A stretch of DNA of 61,102 bases, taken from positions 16,535-77,636 of the forward strand of contig DGZR01000001.1 in NCBI GenBank assembly GCA_002397155.1, written 5' to 3'. The DNA is from Firmicutes bacterium UBA4975. Its GTDB lineage: Bacteria; Bacillota; Proteinivoracia; UBA4975. Below, piece after piece: positions 9,801 through 16,489 of this stretch. The number at the start of each line of letters is the position of its first letter. Position 1 is the stretch's first letter. A model generated the notes under the pieces. That model was given only the letters and a program-made list of their open reading frames with translations, had not been told where the DNA came from and ran no database searches. Position numbers and translations under genes: made by a program.

Positions 9801-11963
9801 GCGGGAGAAGTCATTTACCTGCGGGACGAGGACTCGGGGGCGGTGTGGACAGTGTGCCCGGCCCCAATTTTAGAAAGTCAGCCGTACACCATCCGCCACG
9901 GACAGGGCTACAGCGTTTTTTCCCATCACAGCCATGGCTTTGCCCAGGAGCTCCAGGTCTTTGTCCCGCCGGAAGACCCGGTAAAACTAAGTGCGCTCCG
10001 GGTCCGGAACGACTCACCCCAGGAAAGGCGGCTGACCCTGACTTACTTTGTCCGGCCGGTGTTGGGGGTCAGCGAGGAACGGACCCATCTGCACCTGGTC
10101 AGCAGACGGCTGGGGGACTTGCTCACTTTTACCAATCCTTACAACAGCGATTTTCCCGGCCGTCTCCTTTGGCTCGGTGCTTCCCGCCCCCCCGTGGGCT
10201 TGACCGGCGACTGCGAGGAATTCTTGGGGCTGGAGGGGGATTTGGCGGCCCCGGCGGCCCTGACCCGCCGGGGGCTGAGCAACGCCACCGGCCCCGGCCT
10301 CAATCCCTGCGCCGCCCTCCAGGTCGCCCTGACCTTGGCCCCCGGCGAGGAGGGGGAAACCGTCTTCTTGTTGGGCCACTCCAAGAGCCCGGACGGCGCG
10401 CAGGAGATGGCTGCTAAGTACCGCTCGGGGGCGGGCGCCGCCCTGGAGCAGACGAAGGAGTATTGGCGAAACCTGACCGGGGCGATCAGGGTAAAAACCC
10501 CCGAGACCTCCCTCGATATCCTCCTGAGCTGGCTCCTCTACCAGACCCTGGTCAGCCGGCTGTGGGCCCGCACCGGCTTTTACCAATGCGGCGGCGCTTT
10601 TGGCTTCCGGGACCAACTCCAGGATGCGGCCAACCTATCCCTGGTAGCGCCCGCCCTGGCGCGGAAACAAATCCTCCTGCACGCCGCCCATCAGTTCCTG
10701 GAGGGCGATGTCCAGCACTGGTGGCACCCCGGCACCAACAACCGGGGTGTGCGCACCCGTTTCAGCGACGATTTGCTCTGGCTTCCCTGGACGGTGGCGG
10801 ACTACGTCGAGAGAACGGGGGACCGGTCGATTTTAGCGGAAATGGTCCCATTTCTTCGGAGCAAGCTCCTGGCCCCGGGAATCGACGAGTTTTACGGAGA
10901 GGCCCAGGCGACTGAGGAAAGGGGCAGCATTTACGAACACTGCCGCCGGGCCCTGGCCCGGGCCCTCAACTTTGGCAGCCACGGCCTGCCCTTGATGGGC
11001 TCGGGGGACTGGAACGACGGGATGAGCAACGTTGGCCGAGAGGGGAGGGGGGAGAGTATCTGGCTGGGCTGGTTTCTCTACGATATCCTCCGCCGTTTTG
11101 CCCCTTTGAGCCGGGACCAAGGGGACGAGGCGGGGGCGGCGGAATACCTAAAGATTGCGGAGGCCATTCGGCAGGCCCTAGAAAAGAACGGGTGGGACGG
11201 GCGCTGGTACCGCCGGGCATACTTTGACGACGGCACTCCCCTGGGCTCGGCGGAAAACCCCGAATGTACCATTGACTCCCTGCCCCAGTCCTGGGCCGTT
11301 ATTTCGGGGGGCGGACGCCCCGACCGGGTGGAAGAGGCCATGGGCGAGGTGGAGACTCACTTAGTCCGGGAAGACGAAGGCTTGATTTTGCTCTTTACGC
11401 CCCCCTTTGACAGCAGCAGCCTGCGGCCGGGCTACATCAAGGGATATGTGCCGGGTGTAAGGGAAAATGGGGGCCAGTACACCCACGCCGCCTGTTGGGC
11501 CATCCAGGCCCAGGCTCGCTTGGGCCGGGGCGGCAAGGCTCTGGACTGGGCCCAGCTCATCAATCCCATCCACCACAGCCGCACCCCAATCGAGAGCTTT
11601 CGCTACAAGGTGGAACCCTATGTCCTGGCCGCAGATGTCTACGCCGCTGCCGCCCACCGGGGCCAGGGGGGCTGGACCTGGTACACCGGAGCGGCGGGCT
11701 GGCTCTACCGGGTTCTGGTCGAAGATATCCTCGGTCTCAAACGCCGGGGTTCGGTCCTGGAAATTGACCCTTGCCTGCCCGGGCACTGGCGGGAATACAG
11801 CCTGGACTACCGATTTGGTTCCAGCACATACCGGATAACGGTGCAAAACCCCAAGGGGCTGAGCCGGGGGACGGCCAAGATCAAGGTCGACGGCGTTTTC
11901 TGCCGGGAGGTGCGCCTGGAAGCCGGGGGGGGGACCCACACCATCAGGGTGGAATTGGGATGA
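3843..11963 (+). CDS. Cyclic beta-glucan synthase-like protein (GT84 + GH94)
   Basis: A 2706-residue multidomain membrane enzyme, close to the size of the cyclic beta-1,2-glucan synthases (NdvB/Cgs). An N-terminal soluble region (about 1-390) is followed by two membrane helices (about 395-450), a GT84 domain with LDADTR near 602-607 and RSHRWTRGDWQ near 743-753, further helices (about 790-925), a glucoamylase-like domain (about 960-1420), and two beta-sandwich/GH94-type parts ending in a phosphorylase domain with GSGDWNDGM near 2386. In known relatives the GT84 part makes the linear glucan on a protein primer and the GH94 part adjusts chain length. Product linkage and cyclisation are not provable here. 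A Pro/Gly/Glu-rich insertion of about 45 residues starts near residue 1090. It is probably co-transcribed with the gene before it. Confidence 0.85.
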   Translation: MPLELLLAGALLAALILFKGRTRHGSAIWFDGVILRPEDLAAHARGLGKFHRVVRVRRSCRLIIRRLEDNFRFITRIYQETADDLHQGKQVAPAGEWLLDNYYIVEEQVKEILLSVRGRRFPDLPVLTNGQFKGSPRIYALALELISHTDGSLSEQALDRFVEAYQEEAPLDISEIWSLALMVRIALLEKIRHTCHSLAATHKQWRLAELFLARTKPGKLDERIGAQGKLDFAFAEHLLAVIRHNEPAAKQVRDLLGEKLLEQDISLEKLVHSEHQGKAAQTTSMSNAVLSLKSASTLDWDSIFEKLSLVNRILGADEVYREMDFDSRNHYRRQVQLLARKLGTRETRVAKLALAKAREEEGYRGHCGYYLIAEGRRDLFAPWGLKSGAKMSGSLYIALNLALSLALGGAVAAAAFPLGRGWALILGLAFLIPGSEGVVALVNHLLVFLRRPAFLPKLEYRQGLPPDAATLVVVPALLPDVRRTEELIRQLEVHYLANREENLFFALLGDFKDASQENVPGDQEILAAAQRGIQSLNDSYRGNRFFALVRGRGFSQTQGKWLGWERKRGALVELNALFSGGKDTSFLLKPSSLPRVRYILTLDADTRLPLAGAKKLVGTISHPLNRLVLDRENRPLRGYGLIQPRITISIESINKSVFARVMAGPGGTDTYTTAVSDVYQDWFGRGIFTGKGIYDLAAAQRLLKIVPENSILSHDLLEGGLLSTGLATDLVLVDDFPARYSSYTARSHRWTRGDWQLLPWLGGRVAGRENPLTAISRWQIMDNLRRSLGPVAQMVFLLASLLAPGGKWLGLLLFLASLLAPSLFSLLGFARRARRSGAGDLGRWLGRLGWQLAFLPHQAWTNGEAIGRTVYRLFISRKNLLEWTTAAEAEKMAGDNYRRLFRPALLATAAYLLPLAIFRPSALVIYLPLLALWLYSPALARRISRAPAAEDEPTLEDKALLRRLAQKTWLYYEELVGEDTSHLPPDNFQAKPPTGSDYRTSPTNIGFYLLALLAARDFGFITASTLAARLDKALTSIEKLEKWKGHLYNWYDIRDLELLRPRFISTVDSGNFCCLLVAVGQGLREYLRGPLFDDSPARGVGEAAGQDGLAPEGEKGDRADWLAAPEKGQSPGGQELLADLEGLAARVEALVAATDFAALYNSQRNLFSIGYSVDEEKLIESNYDLLASEARLTSYLAIVLGQVPAKHWQQLGRAQVRVGRDKALVSWSGTMFEYLMPQLLLKEYPKTLLAQTTAAVITAQRRYGEKGNIPWGVSESGYYAFDYRLNYQYRAFGIPSLGLKRGLVDDLVVSPYSTLLALPFAPQAALANLRRLLEEGMEGEYGLYEAVDYTPDRAAEEGHQAVVQSYFAHHQGMGLISLANYLNGGAMVRRFHQDPRVVAGELLLQEIPSRQPVLSRLVREPARRPSAEGEKEGEVVRSFGRPGRQPPNCHLLSNGSYTVLLTDSGGGYSRNENVAISRWRELQGYKRGTFIFIRSLNTDQVWSATLAPFREAPDFYRVRFFPDRASYFREMANIDTKTEVVVSTEDNAEVRRVSLTNHGLKEASLEVTSFFELALSHQDADLAHPAFNNLFIETEALPEYHCLLAFRRPRGEKDPCYYALHQVTVEGESIGPVQFETDRSKFIGRGRDISCPVALRQPLTNTSGRVLDPAMSLRRQIKLGPGQSAALTFTTAQGASRGEMVKLAAKYSDPAAGQRALDMAYTRSQVERRFLNLNPQLLRASQQAVGHLVFASPTRRRYQQVLAKNTLGQQSLWAHGISGDNPIVLLSVRDTEDVGIIEETILAHEYWRFKGLVVDLVILHGGEGGYHEPVRDLVRDLVQLFRITDILDKPGGIYIRSSRQLGPGEKYLFHGAARLILSQGTLAEQLEAEEGALPLVQEFRGKDWDIAPRPQPEELLFTNGLGGFTPGGDQYVIQLQQRMTPAPWVNVLANPDFGCIVSERGGGYVFAENSRENKLTPWSNDPVSDPAGEVIYLRDEDSGAVWTVCPAPILESQPYTIRHGQGYSVFSHHSHGFAQELQVFVPPEDPVKLSALRVRNDSPQERRLTLTYFVRPVLGVSEERTHLHLVSRRLGDLLTFTNPYNSDFPGRLLWLGASRPPVGLTGDCEEFLGLEGDLAAPAALTRRGLSNATGPGLNPCAALQVALTLAPGEEGETVFLLGHSKSPDGAQEMAAKYRSGAGAALEQTKEYWRNLTGAIRVKTPETSLDILLSWLLYQTLVSRLWARTGFYQCGGAFGFRDQLQDAANLSLVAPALARKQILLHAAHQFLEGDVQHWWHPGTNNRGVRTRFSDDLLWLPWTVADYVERTGDRSILAEMVPFLRSKLLAPGIDEFYGEAQATEERGSIYEHCRRALARALNFGSHGLPLMGSGDWNDGMSNVGREGRGESIWLGWFLYDILRRFAPLSRDQGDEAGAAEYLKIAEAIRQALEKNGWDGRWYRRAYFDDGTPLGSAENPECTIDSLPQSWAVISGGGRPDRVEEAMGEVETHLVREDEGLILLFTPPFDSSSLRPGYIKGYVPGVRENGGQYTHAACWAIQAQARLGRGGKALDWAQLINPIHHSRTPIESFRYKVEPYVLAADVYAAAAHRGQGGWTWYTGAAGWLYRVLVEDILGLKRRGSVLEIDPCLPGHWREYSLDYRFGSSTYRITVQNPKGLSRGTAKIKVDGVFCREVRLEAGGGTHTIRVELG

Positions 11964-12001
11964 GGGGATAATAATCCAGAAAATTTGCACCTTCCCCCGG
12001 G

Positions 12002-12030
12002 GCAGGGATAATCCTGGCAAAAGCGAATAT
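12002..12030 (+). promoter_or_regulatory. Sigma-H-like promoter of the APH-fold gene
   Basis: GCAGGGATA (12002-12010) resembles RnAGGAwww with one mismatch, and AGCGAATAT (12022-12030) matches RnnGAATww fully. The spacer is 11 bases. The segment also resembles the divIVA promoter region beyond the core boxes, sharing CCTGGCAAA in the spacer. Confidence 0.42.
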
Positions 12031-12064
12031 CTATGGAGGGGCAATCGCTGGGGGGGCTTGGGGA

Positions 12065-12877
12065 ATGAATGTGCCAATGCAATTGAGACTGTATCGGGGG
12101 ATTATCGCCGAGGGGGGACTGGCCCGGTTTGAATGGCCGGAGTCCACCCTCTACGCCGCCGGCGCCAGGGCGCCCCTCTGCCGCCAGCAGCGGGCCATGG
12201 AACTGTTGGGCCATCTGGAAATTGCCCCGGCCCCCAATTCTTTGACCCGGCTCCGCCGGTTGTGGATTATGAGGGTCCGCCACCCCTTATTGGAGGACTA
12301 TTATGGCACCCTTAGGGCCAGTCGGTGGCGAGGAAAGATCGAGCTGCTCCGGCGCCTGGGCGCCACAGTGGGGATGGTGCACTCTCTGCGCCACGGGGGG
12401 ACGGGGGACATTGTTTGTCCCGCGCCTTTTCCGGTGCTGCGCAAGCTCAGAGCCCAGATCCGCAAACACGAGGTCTTTCTGGCTGTCCGGGGACAGACCC
12501 AGCCCTTTCCCGCCCTGGGTGAAGAAGTGGAAAGTCTCTGGGGTGCCGCAGGGGGGGCTTTGGCTGGCAACTGGCAGGGCTTTCCGCCGGTGCGGATCGG
12601 GGAAAGGGGTCTGATGATCATGGACCTGGCCCGGGCGGCTTACTCCGAACCCCTGTTGGACCTGGTCAATCAACGGCCCGGGGACATCGGGCTGGAGACC
12701 ACTTTTTTCTGGGAGTACTTCCTGCAGGGATATTGCGCCACTAACGAACTGCCGCAAAACGGCAAGGAAAAAATCGAGGCCCTATACAAGCTCAAGCTGC
12801 TGGGGGCTTTGGCCTCGGGAATCGGGATAAAACAGGCCCGGGAGGATTACCGCAGCCAGTGGTGGCAGGAGCTTTAA
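12065..12877 (+). CDS. APH/CotS-like kinase-fold protein, probable pseudokinase
   Basis: A 270-residue protein whose C-terminal half has the layout of aminoglycoside-phosphotransferase-like and CotS spore-coat kinases. RRLGATVGMVHSL (about 95-107) resembles the helix before the catalytic loop; IMDLARAAYSEPLLDLVN (about 185-202) resembles the DFG-like segment; and FFWEYFLQGY resembles a common C-terminal helix. The expected HGDxxxxN catalytic loop is not present: the matching stretch reads GNWQGFPPVRI. The ATP-binding N-lobe is also poorly conserved. I infer a kinase-fold protein without normal catalysis. The start at 12065 has only a G-run as ribosome-binding site, and 12077 is an alternative. 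A sigma-H-like promoter upstream suggests sporulation-linked expression. Confidence 0.5.
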   Translation: MNVPMQLRLYRGIIAEGGLARFEWPESTLYAAGARAPLCRQQRAMELLGHLEIAPAPNSLTRLRRLWIMRVRHPLLEDYYGTLRASRWRGKIELLRRLGATVGMVHSLRHGGTGDIVCPAPFPVLRKLRAQIRKHEVFLAVRGQTQPFPALGEEVESLWGAAGGALAGNWQGFPPVRIGERGLMIMDLARAAYSEPLLDLVNQRPGDIGLETTFFWEYFLQGYCATNELPQNGKEKIEALYKLKLLGALASGIGIKQAREDYRSQWWQEL

Positions 12878-12907
12878 AAGGCCCGGGAAAAAGAAAGGGG
12901 GGAGGGG

Positions 12908-13369
12908 ATGCGCTGTCCCTACTGCAATTTTCTTGAGAGCAAGGTAATCGACTCCCGGCGCACCGAGGACGACAGCGAGATTCGGCGGCGGCGGGAATGC
13001 CTGCAATGCGGGCACCGCTTTACCACCTACGAAAAAGTAGAAAAGCTGCCCCTGATGGTGGTGAAGAAAAACGGGGCGCGGGAGATTTTCGACCGGGGCA
13101 AGATCCTAAACGGCCTGATCAGGGCCTGCGAAAAGCGCCCGATTGCCTATGAAGAGCTGGAACGGCTGGCCGATGATGTGGAAGGGCAATTGCGCAGCGA
13201 ATTGGACCACGAGGTGAGCACTAGCTCCATCGGCCAACTGGTGATGGAAAAATTAAGAGGACTGGACGAAGTGGCCTATGTGCGTTTTGCTTCGGTGTAC
13301 CGGCAATTCAGCGACGTGGGCAATTTTCTCAAGGAGCTGGAAAAATTAGTGGGCGGCAAGGACGAATGA
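12908..13369 (+). CDS. nrdR: Transcriptional repressor NrdR
   Basis: A 153-residue protein with the family's N-terminal zinc ribbon (CPYC near residues 3-6 and CLQCG near 31-35) followed by an ATP-cone domain (about 49-140). NrdR senses ATP/dATP and represses ribonucleotide reductase genes. The ATG at 12908 follows a G-rich Shine-Dalgarno sequence (GGGGGGAGGGG). The gene overlaps the next by 4 bases. No ribonucleotide reductase gene or obvious NrdR box is present in the window, so its targets lie elsewhere. Confidence 0.97.
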   Translation: MRCPYCNFLESKVIDSRRTEDDSEIRRRRECLQCGHRFTTYEKVEKLPLMVVKKNGAREIFDRGKILNGLIRACEKRPIAYEELERLADDVEGQLRSELDHEVSTSSIGQLVMEKLRGLDEVAYVRFASVYRQFSDVGNFLKELEKLVGGKDE

Positions 13370-14409
13370 CGGGGGAGTGGGGAGGTCCAAAGCGGGAGCT
13401 CCGGGGCAACCTGCACATCCACACAACCTGTTCCGACGGGTCCCGGACCCTGGAGGAGATTGCCGGGCTGGCCCAGGGTTACGGCCTGGACTTTATCGGC
13501 CTTAACGACCATTTTGCCCCCAGCCGGCCCAGCCGCTACCAGGGGGGCGTTTTGCTGCTCCTGGGCAGCGAGCTGAACCGGGAGCACAGTCACTACCTGG
13601 TCTATGGCCCCGCTCCCGCCTTCGGGCCCGGCCAGCATGAAGGGGCCAAGGTGGCTGCCGGGGTCAAGGCAAGAGGGGGGATGGGGATAATTGCCCATCC
13701 CTTTGAAAAGGGCTCCCCCCTGGTGGGCAAGGGCAAGCACTACCCCTGGCGGGACTGGAACAGCGAAGATTTCCAGGGTATCGAGATTTGGAACCTGACT
13801 TCCCAGTGGCGGGACAGCGCCCGCAGCCTGGGGCAGAGCTTGGGCCAATGGCTTTTGGCGCCCTACCGCCCCTTTAAGCAGGGGGCTTGTCCCCAGGCCC
13901 TGGCCCGCTGGGATGAACTCAGCCAAAAAAGGCATGTCACCGGGATTGCCGGCAGCGACCTCCACGGCCCCCTGGTCAGGGCCCTGGGGTGCAGATTCAG
14001 GATATTGGACTACCCCATGCTCCTGCCGGCCCTCAACACGTACTGCCGGGCGGCAGTCACCGGCGAGGGCGAAGAGGATGGGGCCCGGGTCATCGAAGCC
14101 CTGATAAGGGGCCGGTGCTGGATTGCCCAAGACCGCCTCTGCTTGGGCCGGGGCTTTTTCTTTTGGGCGGAAACTGAGCGGGCCCGGAGGGGAATGGGGG
14201 AAAAAATCCCCCGGGTGGGCGGCAAAGCCTGGCTGCGGATCGTCCTGCCCCGCCGGGGTGAAATCCGCCTGATCCATAACGGCGCTCTCCTGAGCCGACT
14301 AGAAGGGCGGCGCTGGGACCTGGCGGTGACCGAGGCCGGCCCCTACCGGGTTGAGGTCCGCTTGAGGGACGTACCCTGGCTTTATTCCAATTCCCTTTAC
14401 CTAGAATAA
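13366..14409 (+). CDS. PHP-domain metal-dependent hydrolase
   Basis: A 347-residue protein with an N-terminal PHP domain. The first motif NLHIHTTCSDG (about residues 13-23) supplies HxH metal ligands, FIGLNDHF (about 42-49) the second group, and GIIAHPF (about 106-112) and GSDLHG (about 199-204) later ligands. The C-terminal 80 residues form a beta-rich domain, as in CehA/McbA-type proteins. The substrate is unknown; phosphoesterase or related hydrolysis is the family expectation. It overlaps nrdR by 4 bases and is translationally coupled to it, but no functional link is evident. Confidence 0.8.
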   Translation: MTGEWGGPKRELRGNLHIHTTCSDGSRTLEEIAGLAQGYGLDFIGLNDHFAPSRPSRYQGGVLLLLGSELNREHSHYLVYGPAPAFGPGQHEGAKVAAGVKARGGMGIIAHPFEKGSPLVGKGKHYPWRDWNSEDFQGIEIWNLTSQWRDSARSLGQSLGQWLLAPYRPFKQGACPQALARWDELSQKRHVTGIAGSDLHGPLVRALGCRFRILDYPMLLPALNTYCRAAVTGEGEEDGARVIEALIRGRCWIAQDRLCLGRGFFFWAETERARRGMGEKIPRVGGKAWLRIVLPRRGEIRLIHNGALLSRLEGRRWDLAVTEAGPYRVEVRLRDVPWLYSNSLYLE

Positions 14410-14434
14410 AAAAGAGCAGGCAAGCCTACTCTTT
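14408..14434 (-). terminator. Intrinsic terminator of the small minus-strand gene
   Basis: Read on the minus strand, an 8-bp stem (AGAGTAGG with CCTGCTCT, one G-T pair, CTTG loop) is followed by a run of T residues complementary to 14408-14413. The stem overlaps the end of the small minus-strand gene. It may also help end the converging PHP-gene transcript. Confidence 0.7.
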
Positions 14435-14614
14435 GGGGCGTTTATGGTCTTCATGGCCCACCCGGCAATGCTGGGAGGGGGTTCTTTCCTTGTTCAGGCT
14501 GGTCTTGATCGGGTCCAGGAACTCTTGGGCAAATTCCTCGTCGGCAAAACGCTGTCCCAGGTCCTTGTTCCCCGGGCGAAACCGGACCAGGGTCCGATGG
14601 CGGTTGGTTTTCAA
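14426..14614 (-). CDS. Small basic protein of unknown function
   Basis: A 62-residue, highly charged protein (many Arg, Lys, Glu and His) with no signal peptide or membrane segment. I do not recognise the family. It is called as real because a TTG start is preceded by AGGGAGGAAG at suitable spacing on the minus strand, the frame is open to a stop, and an intrinsic terminator for this strand lies at its 3' end. It sits in an otherwise unexplained 300-base gap between two plus-strand genes. One Cys and several His are present but form no clear metal motif. Confidence 0.55.
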   Translation of the reverse strand: MKTNRHRTLVRFRPGNKDLGQRFADEEFAQEFLDPIKTSLNKERTPSQHCRVGHEDHKRPKE

Positions 14615-14739
14615 AACTTCTTCCTCCCTACGTTTTCTCCCATAGTATGCCTTGGGGATTTGCCGATTATGCCCGGGCTTAAATCTTCTCCCCCGGGGAA
14701 GACTTTAGAGTGAAGGAAAAAAAAACGGGGGGAAGTAAC

Positions 14740-15468
14740 TTGCAGACCTTAATATCATACGGGTCCATGGTGGGCCGGACCGGGATAATGTATCTCACCG
14801 TCCTGGTCCTGATGCGAATCATGGGAAAAAGGGAAGTGGGGCAGCTTTCCCTCTTTGATTTTGTGGTGGCGATCATGATAGCCGAAACTGCCGCTATCCC
14901 CTTGAGCGAAGTCTCGGTCCCCCTTTCCCACGGCATCGTGCCCATAATGTCCCTGGTGGGGCTGCAGATGGTCTTGGCCTTCACCGCCCTAAAGTGGCAA
15001 GCCGCCAGGCGGCTTATCGACGGGACCCCCAGCATCATCATTGAAGAGGGCCGCCTTTTGGAAAAAGAGATGAAGCGCCTGCGCTACAATATGGACGACC
15101 TGATGGGCCAGTTGCGGGAGCAGAGCATTTTCAACCTGGAGACCGTCGAGTACGCCATGCTGGAAACCAACGGAAAACTCAGCGTCATCTTAAAATCTGA
15201 CCGGCGGCCGGTAAAACCCCAAGATCTGGGGATAGCCCCTCCCTATGAGGGCCTGCCAATTCCCCTGGTGTACGACGGCAAAGTGCAAAAAGAAAACTTG
15301 GCCTTGGCGGCAAAGGACCTGGCCTGGCTGGAAAAAACCCTGGCTCGAGACCACCAGTGCGAAATCGCCAGGGTCCTCTTTGCCGCTTATGACCCCGCCA
15401 CGGGGGCTCTTTGCGTCTTTAAAAAAGGAGAACTAAAAAAAACGCCCCCCGGGCGCAATCAGTCATAA
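14740..15468 (+). CDS. DUF421 membrane protein, YetF family
   Basis: A 242-residue protein (252 if the GTG at 14710 is used) with an N-terminal membrane part (three helices, about residues 8-95) and a cytosolic alpha/beta domain. The motif RIMGKREVGQLSLFDFV is typical of YetF/YcaP (DUF421) proteins, whose function is not settled; some relatives act in spore or envelope biology. The TTG at 14740 is preferred because GGGGGGAAG (14727-14735) is well spaced, while no ribosome-binding site precedes 14710. The C-terminal tail is Lys/Pro-rich. Confidence 0.85.
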   Translation: MQTLISYGSMVGRTGIMYLTVLVLMRIMGKREVGQLSLFDFVVAIMIAETAAIPLSEVSVPLSHGIVPIMSLVGLQMVLAFTALKWQAARRLIDGTPSIIIEEGRLLEKEMKRLRYNMDDLMGQLREQSIFNLETVEYAMLETNGKLSVILKSDRRPVKPQDLGIAPPYEGLPIPLVYDGKVQKENLALAAKDLAWLEKTLARDHQCEIARVLFAAYDPATGALCVFKKGELKKTPPGRNQS

Positions 15469-15469
15469 G

Positions 15470-15544
15470 TGGCGCGCCTACCAGGAGTCGAACCTGGGCT
15501 CCCGGCTCCGGAGGCCGGTGCTCTATCCTCTGAGCTATAGGCGC
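15470..15544 (-). tRNA. tRNA-Arg (anticodon CCG)
   Basis: On the minus strand a complete cloverleaf can be drawn: acceptor stem GCGCCTA/TAGGCGC, D arm starting GCTC, anticodon stem CCGGC/GCCGG enclosing the 7-base loop CTCCGGA (anticodon CCG, reads CGG), and T stem CCAGG/CCTGG with loop TTCGACT. Discriminator G is followed by an encoded CCA. The CGG codon is used often in this GC-rich window. Confidence 0.96.
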
Positions 15545-15587
15545 ATGTACAAAAAACATTATAGCAATAGACCCGCCAAAAAGCAAC

Positions 15588-16028
15588 TTAACCTTTGTGA
15601 ATAGCCAGGCGCATTCCCACCAGCATCAAGACTACGCCGGCCAGGCGCAGCCAGGAGACGGGGATCTTTTCTAGGGAAAACAGGCCAAAATGATCGAGCA
15701 GGACGGCCGTGGTCAACTGGCCGAAAAGGATGGCGGAAATGCCCAAGGTGGCCCCAGTTTTCGCGATGGCCCAGGCCACGCCGCCGATTATGCCCACGTT
15801 GAGGGCGCCGCCCAGGTAGGAATAAAAAGGGGCGTTTTTAAATTCTTGCAGTTTTGGCCCGCCGGTAAAAAGCAGGGTGGCCAGGCTGACCAAGAGTCCG
15901 GTCAAGTGTACTGTCACCGCCATGGGCCCCACCCCGACCTTGTCTTTTAGGGCGGCGTTGATTGTGCCTTGAAAGGTCATGGCTAATCCGCTGAGTGCTG
16001 CTATAATTAAGGGCAAGAGGTATTCCAT
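15588..16028 (-). CDS. YdcZ-type (DUF606) DMT-superfamily transporter
   Basis: A 146-residue protein of five predicted membrane helices with little else, matching the half-size members of the drug/metabolite transporter superfamily in the YdcZ/DUF606 family. The N-terminal repeat LSGLAMTFQGTINAAL is typical. Such proteins usually work as dimers; the substrate is unknown. A strong GGGAGGTGGG precedes the ATG on the minus strand. The tRNA-Arg follows 43 bases downstream on the same strand. It is divergent from osmC across a 59-base intergenic region. Confidence 0.85.
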   Translation of the reverse strand: MEYLLPLIIAALSGLAMTFQGTINAALKDKVGVGPMAVTVHLTGLLVSLATLLFTGGPKLQEFKNAPFYSYLGGALNVGIIGGVAWAIAKTGATLGISAILFGQLTTAVLLDHFGLFSLEKIPVSWLRLAGVVLMLVGMRLAIHKG

Positions 16029-16087
16029 TCGCCCACCTCCCGGTATAGTATGCCCCGAGGGAGAAAGATGAAAGGGGGATTTTTTAA

Positions 16088-16489
16088 GTGGAAGTAAAGC
16101 TTAAATTGAATGACAATTGGTTCCAGGCCAGCAATGCCAAGGGGGCAACCCTAAAGCTGGGGGCGGGTCTGGAAGACGGCGTTTCGCCGATGGAAGCCCA
16201 GCTCATGGCGGCGGGGGGGTGCACCGGCCTCGACCTGGCCGCCATCCTGGCCAAGATGCGTCAGCCCCTAAAAGACCTGGAAGTGCTGGTTACGGGTCGG
16301 CGGGAAGAAGAACATCCCCGGTTTTTTCACGGCGTCCACTTGAGCTACCGACTGATAGGGGATATTGAGGAGGATAAAGCCCGGCGGGCAATTGAATTGT
16401 CCCTGGAAAAGTACTGCTCGGTGACTAACGGCCTGAAAGCGGATATAACATATGAGTACGTTATCGAAAGGGGGGACCTTCGTCCATGA
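16088..16489 (+). CDS. OsmC/Ohr-family peroxide reductase-like protein
   Basis: A 133-residue cytosolic protein of the OsmC family (YhfA-like branch). Two conserved cysteines are visible, in AAGGCTGLDLA (about residue 46) and in KYCSVTNG (about residue 112), which in OsmC/Ohr proteins carry out thiol-based reduction of organic peroxides. The GTG start at 16088 follows a GAAAGGGGG Shine-Dalgarno sequence. The stop overlaps the lgt start in an ATGA junction, so the two are translationally coupled. Confidence 0.88.
   Translation: MEVKLKLNDNWFQASNAKGATLKLGAGLEDGVSPMEAQLMAAGGCTGLDLAAILAKMRQPLKDLEVLVTGRREEEHPRFFHGVHLSYRLIGDIEEDKARRAIELSLEKYCSVTNGLKADITYEYVIERGDLRP

Noticed and set aside
13276..14277. 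Open frame of 333 codons antisense to the PHP hydrolase
   Set aside because: Pro/Gly/Ala-rich shadow composition with no family features; the plus-strand gene is clearly real.
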